This document shows, piece after piece, positions 50,424-61,253 of a stretch of DNA of 64,000 bases (its first letter is position 1; every line of letters begins with the position of its first letter). The notes under the pieces are model-generated. The model saw only the letters and a program-made list of their open reading frames with translations, had not been told where the DNA came from and did not search any database. The translations under genes were made by a program, and so were the position numbers. The stretch is from Paraburkholderia sp. Lineage in GTDB: Bacteria; Pseudomonadota; Gammaproteobacteria; Burkholderiales; Burkholderiaceae. The stretch is from positions 62,001 through 126,000 of the forward strand of contig NZ_JAMXLH010000050.1 of the NCBI RefSeq assembly GCF_024281035.1, written 5' to 3'.

Positions 50424-51164
50424 ATGACTGAGTTTCTCGCGTCGCTCAACTGGGGCGCTGTCGTTCAGATCATCGTCATCGATATCCTGCTCGGCGGCGA
50501 CAACGCCGTCGTCATCGCACTCGCGTGCCGCGATCTGCCCGCCCAACAACGTCTGCGCGGCATCCTGTGGGGCACGGTGGGCGCGATTGCGCTGCGTGTC
50601 GTGCTGATCTCGTTCGCCGTCCTGCTGCTCAACGTGCCGTTGCTGAAGTTCGCCGCCGGAATGCTGCTCCTGTGGATCGGCGTGCGGCTGCTCGCCCCGG
50701 CTCATCTCGAACACGCCGATGTGAAGCCCGCCGAAAAGCTGCTCGGCGCGATCAAGACGATCATCGTCGCCGACGCGGTGATGAGCCTCGACAACGTCGT
50801 GGCGATTGCGGGCGCCGCCGAGGCCGCCGATCCGGCGCACCGCACCGGTCTGGTCATCTTCGGGTTGATGGTGAGCATTCCGCTGATCGTGTGGGGCAGC
50901 CAGCTCGTGCTGCGGCTGCTCGATCGTTTCCCGGTCATCGTCACGCTGGGCGCTGGGCTGCTCGGCTGGATCGCGGGCGGCCTGATCGTCAACGATCCGG
51001 CGGGCGACCGCTGGCCGCTGCTCGATACGCCGGTCGCCGAGTACGGCATGGCCGCGGCGGGCGCCGTGTTCGTCATGGGGCTCGGTCACCTGCTCAAGCG
51101 CCGCCAGGCGCGGCGCGCGGTGGCGCGTGCGGCGCAGGTGGAGCAGGGGGCACACAAGCCGTAA
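50424..51164 (+). CDS. TerC family integral membrane protein
   Basis: IIVIDILLGGDNAVVIALACRDLPAQQR ... VADAVMSLDNVVAIAGAA. Confidence 0.92.
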   Translation: MTEFLASLNWGAVVQIIVIDILLGGDNAVVIALACRDLPAQQRLRGILWGTVGAIALRVVLISFAVLLLNVPLLKFAAGMLLLWIGVRLLAPAHLEHADVKPAEKLLGAIKTIIVADAVMSLDNVVAIAGAAEAADPAHRTGLVIFGLMVSIPLIVWGSQLVLRLLDRFPVIVTLGAGLLGWIAGGLIVNDPAGDRWPLLDTPVAEYGMAAAGAVFVMGLGHLLKRRQARRAVARAAQVEQGAHKP

Positions 51165-51220
51165 GCCGGTTCCTACGCCATTCGGCTGGCTGTTCCGCAG
51201 CGGGACCGGCCGATACGATC

Positions 51221-51256
51221 GAGACGCCTGTTCACCTTTCGTGGACAGGCGTTTCT
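51221..51256. terminator. Terminator hairpin
   Basis: ACGCCTGTtCAC ctttc GTGgACAGGCGT followed by T-rich tract. Confidence 0.7.
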
Positions 51257-51272
51257 TGTTTCTGGAGCCCGG

Positions 51273-51932
51273 ATGATGACCGTCACTGTTTTTCCCGCGC
51301 GAGCGCCCGCTGTCGTGTCGCGCCGGCGTTTGCTGCACGCGTGCTCGCGCGCTCAGGCCGTCGCGTCGGCCAGGTTCGCGCCGATTGCACCGATCGTACG
51401 GAACGTGGGTCGCCTTGCGCTCGGTGGTTTCACGCTGATCGAACTGATGATCGTGCTTGCTATCGTCGGCGTGATCGCCGCCTACGCCATTCCCGCGTAT
51501 CAGGACTATCTGGCGCGCAGCCGCGTCGGCGAGGGCTTGTCGCTCGCGTCGTCGGCACGGCTTGCGGTCGCGGAAAACGCCGCAAGCGGCAACGCGTTTT
51601 CTGCCGGGTTCTCGTCACCGCCCGCTACGCGCAACGTCGAATCGGTGCGGGTCGACGACACGAATGGCCAGATCGCCGTCACCTTCACCGTTCGGGTTGC
51701 GCCTGCGGGAAGCAATACGCTCGTGCTGGTTCCCTCGGTGCCGGACAACGCCGAGGCGCCTACGGCCCGCGTCGCGCTCGCACGGGGCAGCTCGCAGGGC
51801 GGCACCGTCACGTGGGAGTGTTTCGCGGGAAGCAAGACGGCGTCGTCGCTGGGCGCGCCAGGCGCTGGGCCGGCGCCAGCTGATGCGGCGACGCTGCCGT
51901 CGAATCTCGCGCCGCCCGACTGCAGGGCTTGA
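51273..51932 (+). CDS. Type IV pilin (PilA-like)
   Basis: [40 protein letters not shown]-terminal Cys pair. Confidence 0.9.
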   Translation: MMTVTVFPARAPAVVSRRRLLHACSRAQAVASARFAPIAPIVRNVGRLALGGFTLIELMIVLAIVGVIAAYAIPAYQDYLARSRVGEGLSLASSARLAVAENAASGNAFSAGFSSPPATRNVESVRVDDTNGQIAVTFTVRVAPAGSNTLVLVPSVPDNAEAPTARVALARGSSQGGTVTWECFAGSKTASSLGAPGAGPAPADAATLPSNLAPPDCRA

Positions 51933-52219
51933 TGAGGTCTGACGCGGATTCGAGGGGGCCGGGCGCAAGCCGATGTCATGGCGCGCGCCGCGTGGGGTTA
52001 GGGGCTAACGCAACCAATCGTGCGCGGTCAGTCGCGGCAACTGGCGGTATTGCGCGGCATCTTGAAGAGCGGTGCGATGCGGTGCGATGCGGCGCAGGCA
52101 CCAGGCCCGCGCCCGTGAACCGCAAAAAGCGTGCGCGCTCGCTCGCAACAAGGCGAGAGCCCGCACAGAGCGGGAAAAGTTTTGTATAGTGCGCCGGTTG
52201 CTGACGCCCCCGCCGACTT

Positions 52220-54013
52220 ATGCCTTCCAATTTCACGCGTTTTCTTACGTTTTTCTTGCTGGCTGTTGCGTTGACCCTACCGTATGCCGTCGTCAACCAC
52301 ACCTATCCGATGCCGACGTTCTACGCGGAGTTCACGTCGCTGGCGCTCTGGTTGTTCGTCGGCGCTGCCGTGTTGCTGCTCGTGCGCTCGGCGCGGCCTG
52401 CGATCGGTTTCGCGATGCCGTCGGTTGCGCTCGTGCCTCTCGCGTTCGGCCTGTTCCTGATCGTTCAGATCGTCGCGCTGCCCGTGACGCAGCCGTTGAT
52501 GAACTGGCTTGGCGCCGGTTATCTGCTTGCCGCGTTCATGGCAACGCTAGCGGGTTACGGCATCGCGCGCGCGCGGCAGACGCAGACCGCTCTGGTGTGG
52601 GCCGCCTTCGCGCTGCTGCTCGGCGGACTTTTCGCAGTGTTCAGCCAGGTCGTCCAACTGTTCCACCTCGAAGCGAAGTTTGCGCCGCTCGTCGTCGCGT
52701 ACAACATCACGACCGATCGCCGGCCGTTCGGCAATATGGCGCAGGCCAACCACCTCGCCACCTACATCGCATTCGCGATGGCCGCGTGTCTCTTCCTCGT
52801 GCAGACGCGCCGCCTGCACGTCTTGTTGTGGGCGGTGCTTTCCGCGATCTTTGCGTGCGGCCTGGCGCTCACCGTGTCGCGCGGCCCGTGGCTGCAGATG
52901 GCGGTGATCATTGCCGGGGGATTCTGGATCGCGTTCGCGGGCATGCGCCGTGACGTGACGGAGCCCGGCAGGCCCGGCACGCTGCGCAACTGGCTGCTGC
53001 CCGTCGTGCTGCTGCTGATCTTCATCGGCGTGAACACGTACGTGCGCTGGGCCAACGTGCGTTACAACCTCCAGCTCGACGTGTCCGCGGCGGACCGTTT
53101 CAAGGACGCCGGACAGATCGCGCCGCGTCTCGCACTGTGGCGCTACGGTTTGACGATGTTCAAGGCGCATCCGTTGCTGGGCGTCGGCTGGGGCGAGTTC
53201 CCGCTCCACCAGTTCGAACTGGTGCGCCAACTGGGCGGCGTCGAGATCGCCAACAACGCGCACGACATCTTTATCGATCTGCTCGCCAAGACCGGTCTGA
53301 TCGGCCTCGCGATCGTGCTGCTCGGCCTGCTGGCCTGGTTCGTGCGCGCGCTGAGCGCGACGCACACGCCGGAGCGCGTGTTCGGCTTCATGTTGATCGG
53401 CGCGCTCGTCATGCATGCGCTCGTCGAGTATCCGCAGCAGTACATGTTCTTCCTGCTGCCCGCGATGTTCGTGTTCGGCCTGCTCGAAACGCGGCCGCTG
53501 CGCTTCGTGCCGTCGGGCGTGTCGTTCGGCGTGCTCGCGATCGTCGTGGTGGGCGGGATCGTGTCGCTCTATCCCGTGCTGCGCGACTACAACCGCTCCG
53601 AGGTGCTCTACTACGGCGAGCATCCCGCGCAGGAGTACAGCGAAGCACCGTCGTTCCTGTTCCGCGGATGGGGCGACTATGGCATGGCCACGCTGCTGCC
53701 GATTGATGCGTCGAATCTCGCGTCCAAGCTCTACGCGCATCGGCGTGCGATTTCGCTGCTGCCCGGCGAGACGGTGCTGCGCCGTTACGCGGCGCTGCAG
53801 GCGTACGGTGGCGACATGGCGGGGGCAATGGATACCGTCGCGCGGCTGAAGATCTTCGCGGTGGAGCTGCGCGACTGGCCGAAGCAACTTGCCGAACTCT
53901 ACGGCTTGACCGACCGGCAACCGGCGCTCAAGGGCTTCAGGGCTGCGCTGATGAAGAAGTACGGTGCGCCTGCGCAACCGATCGAATCGGACGACGACGA
54001 CTCCGGCGACTGA
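52220..54013 (+). CDS. PglL-type O-oligosaccharyltransferase / O-antigen ligase-like protein
   Basis: 597 aa multi-TM; GNMAQANHLATYIAFAMAACLFL and GVGWGEFPLHQFELV Wzy_C motifs; adjacent to pilin gene. Confidence 0.85.
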   Translation: MPSNFTRFLTFFLLAVALTLPYAVVNHTYPMPTFYAEFTSLALWLFVGAAVLLLVRSARPAIGFAMPSVALVPLAFGLFLIVQIVALPVTQPLMNWLGAGYLLAAFMATLAGYGIARARQTQTALVWAAFALLLGGLFAVFSQVVQLFHLEAKFAPLVVAYNITTDRRPFGNMAQANHLATYIAFAMAACLFLVQTRRLHVLLWAVLSAIFACGLALTVSRGPWLQMAVIIAGGFWIAFAGMRRDVTEPGRPGTLRNWLLPVVLLLIFIGVNTYVRWANVRYNLQLDVSAADRFKDAGQIAPRLALWRYGLTMFKAHPLLGVGWGEFPLHQFELVRQLGGVEIANNAHDIFIDLLAKTGLIGLAIVLLGLLAWFVRALSATHTPERVFGFMLIGALVMHALVEYPQQYMFFLLPAMFVFGLLETRPLRFVPSGVSFGVLAIVVVGGIVSLYPVLRDYNRSEVLYYGEHPAQEYSEAPSFLFRGWGDYGMATLLPIDASNLASKLYAHRRAISLLPGETVLRRYAALQAYGGDMAGAMDTVARLKIFAVELRDWPKQLAELYGLTDRQPALKGFRAALMKKYGAPAQPIESDDDDSGD

Positions 54014-54091
54014 CCGCAGTGACTGACCGCTGCGACTGATCGATACGGCGCGCGCGGCGCGAGCGAGGGGCTCAGCCGCGCGAGCGCGCGC

Positions 54092-55069
54092 TTATAGCCA
54101 GCCTGCGGCCCTGAATCGCCAAAACAGGATCAGGTCGATCAACAGCATCGCCGCAAGGCAGATCTGATAGCCGAACGGGAGATGCAGTTCGGGAATGTTC
54201 TGGAAATTCATCCCGTAGATACCGGCGATCATGGTCGGCACGGCGAAGAGCGCGGCGAACGCGCCGAGACGCTTGGTCACTTCGTTTTCGGCGAGCGAGA
54301 TCATGCCGAGGTTCACCTGCACCGCAGTGACGGTCATTTCGCGACGGCCTTCGACCGTCCGCACAATCCGTTCGAGATGATCGTAGACGTCGCGGAAGTA
54401 CGCGGCCATGCCTGAGCAAATGCGCGGGATGCGGCCGCCCGTCAGCTTGCTGAGACTTTCGAGCAACGGCGCGACGCGCTGCTGCAGGGCCACGAGTCTG
54501 CGCTTGAGCGAGTAAAGATCCTCGATGATTGCGCGCGACTGCGCGAGCGTATGTTTCTCGAAGATGCGGTCTTCGATCTCTTCGAGTTTCGTGGAGAGCG
54601 TTTCGAGAATCGGGAAATAGCGGTCGACGACCGTGTCGATCAGCGCATACAGCACGAAACCCGAGCCTTCCTTGAGCAGATTCGGTTCCCGCTCGCAGCG
54701 TGTACGCACTTCCTGGAAGCCGTGACGCGTCCGGTTGCGCACGGAGAGCACGTAATTTTCGCCCGCGAAAATATCGACTTCGCCGATCACAAATTCGTCG
54801 TTCTCGTCCATCTCGATCGTGTGCAGCACCGCGAATAGCGAGTCGCCGTACTCCTCGATTTTCGGGTGCTGGTGACCGTTCTGGACATCTTCGATCGCAA
54901 GCTCATGCAGGCCGAATTCCTCTTTCATCGCCTCGAGTTCGGCCGGTTCCGGGTCTTTGAGCGCAACCCAGACGAAGCATTCGCGTTTCGCGATGTAATC
55001 GCTGATGTCCTCGATCTTGATATCGGCGAGCTTCTTGCCATCCTGGTACGCGGCGCAGTTGATCAGCAT
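54092..55069 (-). CDS. corA: Magnesium/cobalt transporter CorA
   Basis: C-terminal IAGIYGMNFQNIPELHLPFGYQICL (GMN motif). Confidence 0.93.
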   Translation of the reverse strand: MLINCAAYQDGKKLADIKIEDISDYIAKRECFVWVALKDPEPAELEAMKEEFGLHELAIEDVQNGHQHPKIEEYGDSLFAVLHTIEMDENDEFVIGEVDIFAGENYVLSVRNRTRHGFQEVRTRCEREPNLLKEGSGFVLYALIDTVVDRYFPILETLSTKLEEIEDRIFEKHTLAQSRAIIEDLYSLKRRLVALQQRVAPLLESLSKLTGGRIPRICSGMAAYFRDVYDHLERIVRTVEGRREMTVTAVQVNLGMISLAENEVTKRLGAFAALFAVPTMIAGIYGMNFQNIPELHLPFGYQICLAAMLLIDLILFWRFRAAGWL

Positions 55070-55226
55070 GGTCTGTTACCTTGAAAGCGAGTGCGGACTG
55101 TCCGAAACGCGGTTAATGGCCAGTGCGCCAATAAGCTGAACACTTCAACGGGTCACTTCGGCGGATCACTTCGGCGGATCACTTCGTCCGCACGGCCGCT
55201 CCGGGCCACGCGAACGCCGGCAAGAT

Positions 55227-55703
55227 TCACGCCGCGACCCAATCACCCGACTTGCCGCCGTGCTTTTCCATGACCTTCACATCGGTGATGGTCATGCCGC
55301 GGTCGACGGCTTTGCACATGTCGTAGACCGTCAGCAGCCCGACCTGCACGGCGGTGAGTGCTTCCATCTCGACGCCCGTGCGCCCCACGGTCTCCACCTG
55401 CGCCGTGCAATGCACGCCGGGCAGCGTTTCGTCGAGCGCGAAATCCACGGCGACGCGCGTGATCGCGAGCGGGTGGCACAGCGGAATCAGATCGGACGTG
55501 CGCTTGGCGCCCTGGATGGCGGCGATGCGTGCGACGCCAATCACGTCGCCTTTTTTCGCCTGACCGTCGCGGACCAGCGCGAACGTTGCGGGCAGCATGC
55601 GGATCGTGCCGCGTGCGACGGCGATGCGCCGGGTCTCGGATTTGCCGCCGACGTCGACCATATGGGCGTCGCCGGCCGCATCGAAATGAGTGAGTTCGGG
55701 CAT
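55227..55703 (-). CDS. moaC: Cyclic pyranopterin monophosphate synthase MoaC
   Basis: [20 protein letters not shown] ... [25 protein letters not shown]. Confidence 0.97.
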   Translation of the reverse strand: MPELTHFDAAGDAHMVDVGGKSETRRIAVARGTIRMLPATFALVRDGQAKKGDVIGVARIAAIQGAKRTSDLIPLCHPLAITRVAVDFALDETLPGVHCTAQVETVGRTGVEMEALTAVQVGLLTVYDMCKAVDRGMTITDVKVMEKHGGKSGDWVAA

Positions 55704-55864
55704 GATTGGCTCTCCATCGAGGGCGCCTATCATAACAGCGCCGCGCGCTGGCGCTGTCTGCACGGTGTCGCCGTGGCGCACGCAGGCCGCGCGTACAATC
55801 GGCAGGCGACGAAGCGGCGCCAGCCGCTACCACGCAGCCCCGCCTTTCTCCGATCCTGTCATCA

Positions 55865-57676
55865 ATGCGTCTGAAACGACTGCTTGCTGCCTGGTTGTCC
55901 GTATCGGTTGCGGTCTGCCCGCAGGCATATGCGCAGACGCACGCCTCGCTCGCGCTCGCCGTCAGCGCGGTCGCGCTCGATACGAATGCAGCCGCCGCGA
56001 TCCGGGGGGCAGCCAACGTCCGCGGTCCGGGCGCGGCTCCCGCGGGCACGGATTCGCTCGCGCCGGATGCGCCCGCGCTTGTGAGCGGTCCACTCGACGA
56101 GCGCGCCGATCCGATGATTCCCGCGTCTATCGCGCAGGGTGTGTTCGGCACCTACGGCGGCGCGCAAGACCGCTTGTCCGGCCAGTCGGGCGCGCGCGGC
56201 AACGCCAGTGTGCGCGCAGGCACCTGGGTGCCGCAACTGCCCGCGCTCGGCGACGGCTCGGACGGCGCGCTCTCGCCCGAGGCCGAGCGCAAGGTCGGCG
56301 AGCGCGTGATGCGCGAGATTCGCAGCCGCCCCGATTACATCGGCGACTGGCTCGTGCGCGACTATCTCAACTCGGTTGCCGCGCGGCTCGCGGCGGCGGC
56401 GAATGCGCTCTACATCGGCGGCTATCGACCCGACTTCGATCTCTTCGCCATCCGCGACAGCCAGATCAATGCGTTCTCGCTGCCGGGCGGTTTCATCGGC
56501 GTGAACAGCGGACTGATCGTCGCCACGCAGACCGAATCGGAACTCGCCTCCGTGCTCGGCCACGAGATGGGCCACGTGCTCCAGCGGCATATCGCGCGTA
56601 TGCTCTCGCAAAACGAGCGCACCGGCTACGCGGCGCTCGCCGGCGTGCTGTTCGGCATCCTCGCGGGCGTGCTCGCGCGCAGCGGCGACCTTGGCAGCGC
56701 GCTCGTACTCGGCAGCGGGGCCTATGCCGTCGACCGCCAGTTGAGCTTTTCGCGCGCCGCCGAACACGAGGCGGACCGCGTCGGTTTCCAGTTGCTCGCG
56801 GGCGCGGGCTACGACCCGTACGGCATGGTGGCGTTTTTCGAGCGGCTCGATCGCGCGTCGATGGACGACACGGGCGTGCCGGCCTACGCGCGCACGCACC
56901 CGCTCACCACGGAGCGCATTGCCGACATGGAGGATCGCGCGCGCCGTTCGGCGTATCGCCAGCCGCGCCAGGCGCCCGAGTACGGCTTCGTGCGCGCGCG
57001 CGTGCGTATCTTGCAGAGTCGCATGCGCGGCGACCGGATCGATGAGGTTGCGCGACTGCGCTCGGAAATCGAAGACCGCACGGCGTTGAACGTGGCCGCG
57101 AACTGGTACGGCATCGCGTTCGGACAGGCATTGCTTGAACAGTACGACGACGCCGCAGCGTCGCTGGCGAAATCGCGTGCGGCGTTCGGTGCGTTTGAAG
57201 CGGCAGACGGCAGCAGGACGCGCAGTTCGCCGAGTCTCGACGTGCTCGCCGCGGACATCGCCCGGCGCGCGGGGCGCAACGATGAAGCGGTGCAGCGCGC
57301 GCGGACCGCGCATGCCGCATGGCCCGCGTCGCATGCCGCAACGGAAGTCTTGCTGGATGCGCTGCTCGGCGCGCGCCGCTTCAAGGAAGCGCAGACGCTT
57401 GCGCAGGCTCAGACCGTGGCAGAGCCGAAGCAGGCTGCGTGGTGGCTCTACCTCGCACAGGCGAGCGCGGGCCTGGGCGATCTGCTGACCCAGCGGCGCG
57501 CGCTGGCGGAAAAGTTCGCGCTCGACGGCGGGTGGGCGTCGGCGATCCGGCAGTTGAAGGAGGCGCGCGACATGCGATCGGTCGGGTTCTACGATCTGTC
57601 GATCATCACGGCGCGCCTGCACGAGTTCGAGGCCCGCTACAAGCAAGAGCGCGAAGACGAGAAAGAGGGAAGCTGA
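55865..57676 (+). CDS. M48-family metalloprotease with TPR-like C-terminus (BepA-like)
   Basis: SVLGHEMGHVLQRHIARM HExxH motif. Confidence 0.92.
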   Translation: MRLKRLLAAWLSVSVAVCPQAYAQTHASLALAVSAVALDTNAAAAIRGAANVRGPGAAPAGTDSLAPDAPALVSGPLDERADPMIPASIAQGVFGTYGGAQDRLSGQSGARGNASVRAGTWVPQLPALGDGSDGALSPEAERKVGERVMREIRSRPDYIGDWLVRDYLNSVAARLAAAANALYIGGYRPDFDLFAIRDSQINAFSLPGGFIGVNSGLIVATQTESELASVLGHEMGHVLQRHIARMLSQNERTGYAALAGVLFGILAGVLARSGDLGSALVLGSGAYAVDRQLSFSRAAEHEADRVGFQLLAGAGYDPYGMVAFFERLDRASMDDTGVPAYARTHPLTTERIADMEDRARRSAYRQPRQAPEYGFVRARVRILQSRMRGDRIDEVARLRSEIEDRTALNVAANWYGIAFGQALLEQYDDAAASLAKSRAAFGAFEAADGSRTRSSPSLDVLAADIARRAGRNDEAVQRARTAHAAWPASHAATEVLLDALLGARRFKEAQTLAQAQTVAEPKQAAWWLYLAQASAGLGDLLTQRRALAEKFALDGGWASAIRQLKEARDMRSVGFYDLSIITARLHEFEARYKQEREDEKEGS

Positions 57677-57685
57677 GCGGGGCGC

Positions 57686-58315
57686 TCAGGCGGTGCCGCG
57701 CTGCCCCTGCACGTTGGCTGCTTCGTGCGCCGGGCTCGAAACGAAGCCAAAACGTGCGGGCACTTGCGCGCGCTGGATTGCCTGAAGCGGCAGCACGATA
57801 TCGGCGCGCCACGCGAAGGTGCCGCTTAAACCGTCGTCGGCAAGCGACGCGTGGTCGGCGAACACATCGAGATCGTGATCGTGGAGCAGGGCCACGCACG
57901 CGCTCGCGCGATCTTCAGCGGCATCGCCTGATGAAGCGAACAGCACGCTGCCCGCTTCGTCCACGTAGACGGCTGACGGTGCGAACGGCTGGCCGGTCTG
58001 GTCGGTGAGCGTGAGCGCACCGGCCGCATCGCTTGCGAGCCGCACGATCGACGGCGTGTATTCCAGCTCGACATAGACGCGCTGCGGCCCGTTCTGGAAA
58101 TACCACTGGCCGTGCTCGTCGCATGCGTAATTGCGGTTGATGAAGCCGATCAGCGTCTCGTGCCGGATCGGCGTGCCGTGCGTGCCTGCTGCCTGGTCGG
58201 CCTCGTCGCGCATGCGCCAGTGGCCGCGCGCATCGAGCATCAGCCAGCCGGTGCAGTGCGGCACGTCGGGCCAGCGCGCGAGTGCCTGTCTGACGATCTC
58301 ATCCATGGGCGACAA
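57686..58315 (-). CDS. Conserved hypothetical protein (DUF2946-like annotation in relatives, from memory)
   Basis: MDEIVRQALARWPDVPHCTGWLMLDARGHWRMRDEADQAAG. Confidence 0.7.
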   Translation of the reverse strand: MSPMDEIVRQALARWPDVPHCTGWLMLDARGHWRMRDEADQAAGTHGTPIRHETLIGFINRNYACDEHGQWYFQNGPQRVYVELEYTPSIVRLASDAAGALTLTDQTGQPFAPSAVYVDEAGSVLFASSGDAAEDRASACVALLHDHDLDVFADHASLADDGLSGTFAWRADIVLPLQAIQRAQVPARFGFVSSPAHEAANVQGQRGTA

Positions 58316-59366
58316 AGCGTGAGAGATAGCCGGTCACGCGCTCCGCGAGCCAGTCGGAGCGGCCCGGGAACGGTCCCGTCATGAAGCCGACGTGGCCGCC
58401 GTGCGCGGGCTGCTCCAGTTCGACCGCCGCGCTCACTTCGCCGGGCGAGGGCAGTGCGCGGTCAGGCAGGAACGGATCGTTGCGTGCGTTGAGCACGAGC
58501 GTCGGCACGGCGATTTCGCTGAGCTTCGGGCCAACCGTGGCCCGGGTCCAGTAGTCGTCGGCGTTGCGAAAACCGTGCAGCGGCGCGGTCACCACGTTGT
58601 CGAACTCGAACAACGTGCGGCTCGCGAGCACGGCGTTGGCGTCGAAAAGGCCTGGATATTGTTCGAGCTTCTGGAGCGCCTTCGCCTTCAGCGTTTTGAG
58701 GAAGCTGCGCGTGTAGATCAGGCCGAAGCCGTGCGAGAGCATTTCGCCGCCCGCATGGACGTCGAGCGGCGCCGAGACCGCAGCGACTGCCTTGACGACG
58801 ATCGACGCATCCTCGCGTTGCTGCGCGAGCCAGTGCAGCAGCACGTTCGCGCCGAGCGAGACGCCTGCGGCCACGAGCGGCCCGCGATGAAGCGCGGCGA
58901 AGCGATGCAGCATCCAGTCGACCTCGTTGGCGTCGGCCAGATGATAGAACCGCGGCAGCAAATTCAGCGGGCCGCTGCAACTGCGAAAGTGCGGGATCAC
59001 GGCATGCCAGCCGCGCGCGGCTGCGGCGGCGGCCATCGTGCGCGCATAGTGCGAGCCGGAATTGCCTTCGAGCCCGTGCAGGAGCACGAAAAGCGGTGCG
59101 TTGGGCGCGGGAAGCGGCTGCCCGGCGGCGGGCACAACCCAGTCGAGTTCGATGAAGTCGCCATCGGGCGTGTCCCAGCGCTCGCGGCGGTAGACGGGCG
59201 TGGGCAGATTCGACATGAGCGCGGGCACGATGGTCTGCGCGTGCGCGCCCGGCAGCCAGAGCGGCGCGCGATAAGCGCCGGCCAGCGCTGCCGCATGCGG
59301 ATGCGCATGCGCAGCATTCGCTGTCGGCGTTCCGGTGCGGTGGGACTTGTCTCCGGTCGTGCTCAT
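58299..59366 (-). CDS. YheT-family alpha/beta hydrolase
   Basis: LPGAHAQTIVPALMS, LLHGLEGNSGSHYARTMAAAAAARGWHAVIPHFRSCSG, GVSLGANVLLHWLA. Confidence 0.9.
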   Translation of the reverse strand: MSTTGDKSHRTGTPTANAAHAHPHAAALAGAYRAPLWLPGAHAQTIVPALMSNLPTPVYRRERWDTPDGDFIELDWVVPAAGQPLPAPNAPLFVLLHGLEGNSGSHYARTMAAAAAARGWHAVIPHFRSCSGPLNLLPRFYHLADANEVDWMLHRFAALHRGPLVAAGVSLGANVLLHWLAQQREDASIVVKAVAAVSAPLDVHAGGEMLSHGFGLIYTRSFLKTLKAKALQKLEQYPGLFDANAVLASRTLFEFDNVVTAPLHGFRNADDYWTRATVGPKLSEIAVPTLVLNARNDPFLPDRALPSPGEVSAAVELEQPAHGGHVGFMTGPFPGRSDWLAERVTGYLSRFVAHG

Positions 59367-59388
59367 GACTGCTATACCGAAGGCGTGT

Positions 59389-59835
59389 TTAGTGCAGCGC
59401 GCCCAGGCTGCGGCGCAGTTTCGCGGAGAACTGGCTGGCCGCTTCGTCGGGCATGCGGCTCGAGTGGATGTGGGCGATGCGCCATTCGCCGCGCTCGTGG
59501 ACCATCACGTAGGTCGTGAAGACCATCGCGGGCACGGCTTTCGGGTCGACCGGCCGATGCGCTTCCACGATGGCATAAACCACGGTGCCGAGGCTGTCGT
59601 AGACGCGGATATCGAGCGGCTCGATCGACACCGGCGCTGCCTCGAACTGCGCGGCGAGCCCGGCGCGGATGTTCGGCAGGCCGTACAGATGGGCGCCGTC
59701 CGGGCAGATGCAGCTCACGAATTCCTCATCGATCCACAGGCCCATCAAGCCGTCGAGATTCACTTCCGCGACGGCCTGGTACCAGGCGTTGAGCGTATCC
59801 GCGGCGGCTTCAAAGTGGTGGGCAAAACGTGGCAT
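59389..59835 (-). CDS. SnoaL/NTF2-like (DUF4440-type) protein
   Basis: MPRFAHHFEAAADTLNAWYQAVAEVNLDGLMGLWIDEEFVSCICPDGAHLYG. Confidence 0.8.
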   Translation of the reverse strand: MPRFAHHFEAAADTLNAWYQAVAEVNLDGLMGLWIDEEFVSCICPDGAHLYGLPNIRAGLAAQFEAAPVSIEPLDIRVYDSLGTVVYAIVEAHRPVDPKAVPAMVFTTYVMVHERGEWRIAHIHSSRMPDEAASQFSAKLRRSLGALH

Positions 59836-59935
59836 GGCTCGATGATCTTGTGCGCCGGGGCGCGGGTTGCGAATCGACACTCGCTGCGTTTGCAGCAGCA
59901 GCGGGCATGCTGTTGCCGCTGCGGACGCAGCGAGA

Positions 59936-60961
59936 CTAGCGTTGGCCGAGCAGCATGCCGCGAAGATCGCCGAACACCTGTTCCGGGCTCAGTTCGCGCA
60001 GGCAATTCAGATGTCCGAGCGGACATTCGCGCTGGAAACACGGGCTGCAATCGAGATGCAGCCATTGTACCTTTGCGAGATCGGACAAGGGCGGCGTGTG
60101 GCGCGGATCCGTCGAGCCGTACAGCGCCACGAGCGGCCGCCGCAGCGCGGCGGCCACGTGCATCAGGCCCGAGTCGTTGGTGACGACAGCGTTTGCGCGC
60201 GAGATCAGCGCGCACGCTTCGCCGAGTGCGGTCTGTCCGCACAGGTTGCGCACGTTCGATGCGCGCTCGGCGATGGCCTGCGCGAGCGGCGCATCCTTCG
60301 GCGAGCCGAGCGCGACGATCTGCGTGTACGGGAACGACTGGCCCACCATCTGCGCGAGCGCCGCGAAATGCTCGGGCGGCCAGCGCTTGGCCGGGCCGTA
60401 CTCGGCGCCGGGGCAGAACACGAGGAGCGGCACGCGCGTATCGAGGTTGAAGCGCGCCGAAACGCGCGACGCCTCGTTCGGATCCGACTCGAGACGCGGC
60501 ATCGGCAGGTCGTCGGGGACCGTCGCGCCGGGCGCCCACGCGAGCGCGGCGTAGTGCCTGACCATCGGCGGACGTTCGTCCTTCGGCGGATTCGCGTGAC
60601 GCACGTTCAAGAGACCGTAGCGGCTCTCGCCCGTGTAGCCGATGCGCAGCGGAATGTGCGCGAGCCACGGAATCATTGCGGACTTCAGCGAGTTCGGCAG
60701 CACGTAGACGGCGTCGTAGCGCACCTCGCGCAAATCGCTCGCGAGTTGCCAGCGGCGCAGCAGTTGCAGCTTGCCGTGCGCGAGGTCGGTGGCGTAGACG
60801 TCGCGGATTTCAGGCATGCGCTCGAGCACGGGCGCGACCCACGTGGGCGCGAGTGCATCGATCACGATGCGCGGATGCAGTTTCACGAGCCGCGAAAGGA
60901 GCGGCTGCGCCATCAGTGCGTCACCGATCCAGTTAGGGGCGATTACCAGCGCGCGGCGCAT
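59936..60961 (-). CDS. waaF: Lipopolysaccharide heptosyltransferase II
   Basis: MRRALVIAPNWIGDALMAQPLLSRLVKLHP ... VVTNDSGLMHVAAALRRPLVALYGSTDPRHTPP. Confidence 0.95.
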   Translation of the reverse strand: MRRALVIAPNWIGDALMAQPLLSRLVKLHPRIVIDALAPTWVAPVLERMPEIRDVYATDLAHGKLQLLRRWQLASDLREVRYDAVYVLPNSLKSAMIPWLAHIPLRIGYTGESRYGLLNVRHANPPKDERPPMVRHYAALAWAPGATVPDDLPMPRLESDPNEASRVSARFNLDTRVPLLVFCPGAEYGPAKRWPPEHFAALAQMVGQSFPYTQIVALGSPKDAPLAQAIAERASNVRNLCGQTALGEACALISRANAVVTNDSGLMHVAAALRRPLVALYGSTDPRHTPPLSDLAKVQWLHLDCSPCFQRECPLGHLNCLRELSPEQVFGDLRGMLLGQR

Positions 60962-61253
60962 CGGGTATCAGGGTCCGGAAAGTGACAAAGCGCCCGCGCG
61001 CATCGGGCGCGCGGAACGCGGTTAGCAGGGCGGACGCGCCGCAGGACGCGTCGTCGGGCCGCCCGCGGCCTCATGCCGGCGGGCGATGCACAGCGAAACG
61101 AGGGCACACCCGGGAAGGGCACACCCGGGAGGTGCGGGGCGCGCGAACGTGAGCAGCGACGGACCGTATAACGGGCGGCTGCGGCGGCGAATGCTGCGCG
61201 GCCCGCTGCAACGCCAAATCGCGCCACATCACGCACGCGCGGCGCCGCGGCGC

